In this document: positions 20,685-21,736 of the stretch, piece by piece | How positions within the stretch are numbered: position 1 is the stretch's first letter | How the letters are laid out: the number at the start of each line of letters is the position of its first letter | DNA from: DATBDE01 sp036270095 | Lineage (GTDB): Bacteria > Actinomycetota > Thermoleophilia > Solirubrobacterales > Solirubrobacteraceae | Direction of reading: 5' to 3' | Length of the DNA stretch: 21,736 nt | NCBI GenBank assembly: GCA_036270095.1 | Contig: DATBDE010000013.1 | Span: 1 to 21,736 of the forward strand | Made by a program: the position numbers and the translations under genes | The notes under the pieces: generated by a model | What the model was told of the DNA's origin: nothing | Seen by the model: only the letters and a program-made list of their open reading frames with translations | Databases searched by the model: none

Positions 20685-20781
20685 GCCATTCTCGCCGCCC
20701 CTCGCTAGGTCCTCGGGGTTCGCCGTGCGTAGCACGGCTTCACCCCTGCGTCCCGAGCGAGGAACGCCGAGCTATGGCCTA
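20682..20781. terminator. Long imperfect hairpin spanning both stop codons of convergent genes
   Basis: Four nested arm pairs are visible: TAGGCCAT 20682-20689 with ATGGCCTA 20774-20781, CCTCGCT 20700-20706 with AGCGAGG 20756-20762, GGGGT 20715-20719 with ACCCC 20742-20746, and GCCGTGC 20722-20728 with GCACGGC 20732-20738 around a GTA loop. This makes 27 base pairs in 100 bases. The outer arms begin with the rpsT stop (TAG) and end with the SRPBCC stop (CTA on plus), so each gene reads TAGGCCAT at its end. No T-tract is present. A bidirectional terminator is the simplest role; a mobile palindromic element is the alternative. Confidence 0.7.
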
Positions 20782-21168
20782 ATCGGCGCTCGCTCGTTCG
20801 GCCAGGTTCCGCAGCGACGCCACCGCGATCTCGCGCTGGCGGTCGAACCGCTTCGCCTCCTCGTCGGGCACCTCGACGTCGACGCTGATGCGCGTGCCGC
20901 CGTCGCACTCGGCCAGGCGCCACTCGAAGCGGATGTCCGACACCAGGCAGGAGATCTTCACCCGGCCGCCGCCGTCGCGCGAGGCCTCCACCGCCTGCGG
21001 CATCGGATAGTCGGGGTAGCCCTCGGGCCAGATCGTCACGCCGCCGTCGCGCTCCTGCGAGGACTCGACGCCCTCCCACCACTCCGCGAATCGCGACGCG
21101 TCGTAGAGGAGCTTCCAGACCTCCTCGGGCGGCGCGGTGGTGGTCACGGCGTCACTGAACTGCAGCAT
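20779..21168 (-). CDS. SRPBCC (START-like) domain protein
   Basis: The 129-residue protein follows the SRPBCC pattern: an opening strand (LQFSDAVTTTAPPEEVWKLL) leads into the helix YDASRFAEWWEGVES. A central antiparallel sheet follows (GGRVKISCLVSDIRFEWRLA, GGTRISVDVEVPD), and it ends in a long helix (DRQREIAVASLRNLAERAS). The fold forms a deep pocket for hydrophobic ligands and is used by lipid-binding and polyketide cyclase-like proteins; no catalytic residues or ligand can be named here. The ATG at 21168 has GGAGGAG about 6 bases upstream and overlaps the end of the preceding TPR-like gene by 17 bases, so the two are probably co-expressed. Its stop codon lies in the outer arm of the hairpin shared with rpsT. 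Confidence 0.85.
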   Translation of the reverse strand: MLQFSDAVTTTAPPEEVWKLLYDASRFAEWWEGVESSQERDGGVTIWPEGYPDYPMPQAVEASRDGGGRVKISCLVSDIRFEWRLAECDGGTRISVDVEVPDEEAKRFDRQREIAVASLRNLAERASAD

Positions 21169-21736
21169 GGAGCTCCTCCAGCTCGGCCTGCACGCGCGCG
21201 AGCTCGAACGCGGGCTCGATCACGCCGATCGCCGGGCGGCCGAAGTCGGCGAACACGGCGTTCATGCGGTCGCCGCGGCCGTGATCGGCGATGCGGCGCC
21301 AGCCGTCGACCGCCTCGCGCAGCCGCCGCTGGGCCAGCGCGTCGTCGCCGCGCGCCGCGGCGATCAGCCCCTGCACGCGGGTGAGCCGCGCGACCAGGGT
21401 GTCGGGGAAGTCGCCCGGGCCCACGGGCTCGAGCGCGGTGGCGCGGACCTCGGCATCGGCCTCGTCGCAGCGGCCCAGGGCGGCCAGCGCCTCGGCCCGG
21501 GCCAGGCGCGCCATCGGCCGGCTGATCGCGCCCTGCCCTTCCAGCGCCCGGCCCAGCGCCGCGACGGCGCGCTCGTGCTCGCCGCGCGCGAGGGCCACGA
21601 GGCCGGCGTCGCAGTCGGCGATGCCGGCGTACTCCGGGCTGCCGAGGCGGTCGGCCAGCTCGTTGGCCCGCTCGGAGGCCGCGAGCGCCCGGTCGAGCTG
21701 CCCGGTGCGCAGGTTGTGGTGGGCGGTCGCCGACCA
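21152..21736 (-). CDS. TPR-like helical repeat protein, C-terminal part (cut by window edge)
   Basis: The minus strand is open from 21736 to a TGA at 21152-21154, giving at least 194 residues with no N-terminus. It is made of Ala/Leu/Arg-rich paired helices with TPR-type spacing: HHNLRTGQLDRALAASERAN, GLVALARGEHERAVAALGRA, ARLARAEALAALGRCDEADA, VQGLIAAARGDDALAQRRLR. The tail is FELARVQAELEELHAAVQ. This style is common at the C-terminus of actinobacterial multi-domain regulators (LuxR-type ATPases, cyclase-ATPases) and in stand-alone TPR proteins. The missing N-terminus prevents a choice. A GTG at 21598 is a possible but unlikely start, since the repeat pattern continues upstream without a break. 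It overlaps the SRPBCC gene by 17 bases. Confidence 0.65.
   Translation of the reverse strand, partial: WSATAHHNLRTGQLDRALAASERANELADRLGSPEYAGIADCDAGLVALARGEHERAVAALGRALEGQGAISRPMARLARAEALAALGRCDEADAEVRATALEPVGPGDFPDTLVARLTRVQGLIAAARGDDALAQRRLREAVDGWRRIADHGRGDRMNAVFADFGRPAIGVIEPAFELARVQAELEELHAAVQ

Noticed and set aside
1..21736. CRISPR arrays, insertion sequences, phage or toxin-antitoxin modules
   Set aside because: No regularly spaced repeats, transposase motifs, integrase or paired small toxin/antitoxin genes were found.

Overview
This window is very GC-rich (roughly 70% or more by eye) with strong G/C third-position bias. It codes for an actinobacterial-type gene set: HadA/HadB-like MaoC dehydratases, HrcA-DnaJ, a DUF1707 protein, an S20-MurJ neighbourhood and LepA. 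Several start codons are GTG, and stop/start overlaps are frequent. I infer a high-GC actinobacterium, most likely Thermoleophilia/Solirubrobacterales. This rests on gene content and order, not on a database search. The window is almost fully coding, and no gene-free stretch exceeds 300 bases. The two largest gaps are 18605-18819 and 12380-12509, and both hold inverted repeats.

Left block (1-8473), almost entirely on the minus strand and read right to left: hadA-like, hadB-like, hrcA, dnaJ, a DUF1707 membrane protein and prmA. A plus-strand GNAT acetyltransferase whose frame is broken twice follows. After it come a CrtI/PYROXD2-like FAD oxidoreductase, a type II NADH dehydrogenase, a YqeY protein and the start of phoH, which is cut by the window edge. 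The core (hrcA, dnaJ, prmA, yqeY, phoH) is a familiar heat-shock/translation-maintenance order. The two flavoenzymes and the acetyltransferase look like additions to it.

Middle block (8501-15714): a secreted LpqC/PHB-depolymerase-like esterase on minus stands back to back with an OmpR-type response regulator and its sensor kinase on plus. Next are a minus-strand SAM methyltransferase, then a plus-strand pair of a DPM1-like GT2 and a membrane GT39-like glycosyltransferase, which resembles YkcC/YkcB. The minus-strand MepA-type murein endopeptidase follows. The likely division of labour is that GT2 charges a polyprenyl-phosphate sugar, the GT39-like enzyme transfers the sugar outside the membrane, and MepA cuts peptidoglycan. 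The gap between the methyltransferase and GT2 carries three copies of TCGGTTAG plus a tandem 10-bp repeat, so it is a good candidate operator.

Right block (15730-21736): lepA on minus, with a near-leaderless promoter candidate, a secreted protein of unknown function with a DUF11-like C-terminal half, and murJ (lipid II flippase). The gap upstream of the secreted protein has several nested inverted repeats on its transcribed strand. rpsT (S20) runs on plus and converges on an SRPBCC gene. The space between their two stop codons is one long imperfect hairpin whose outer arms contain both stop codons. A TPR-like protein, open to the window edge, precedes the SRPBCC gene.

I see no rRNA, tRNA, CRISPR array, insertion sequence, phage gene or defence system. 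Nothing here is clearly a new multi-gene system. The most interesting items are the stop-to-stop hairpin (20682-20781), the structured leader (18605-18819), the repeat-rich gap before GT2 and the doubly frameshifted GNAT gene.
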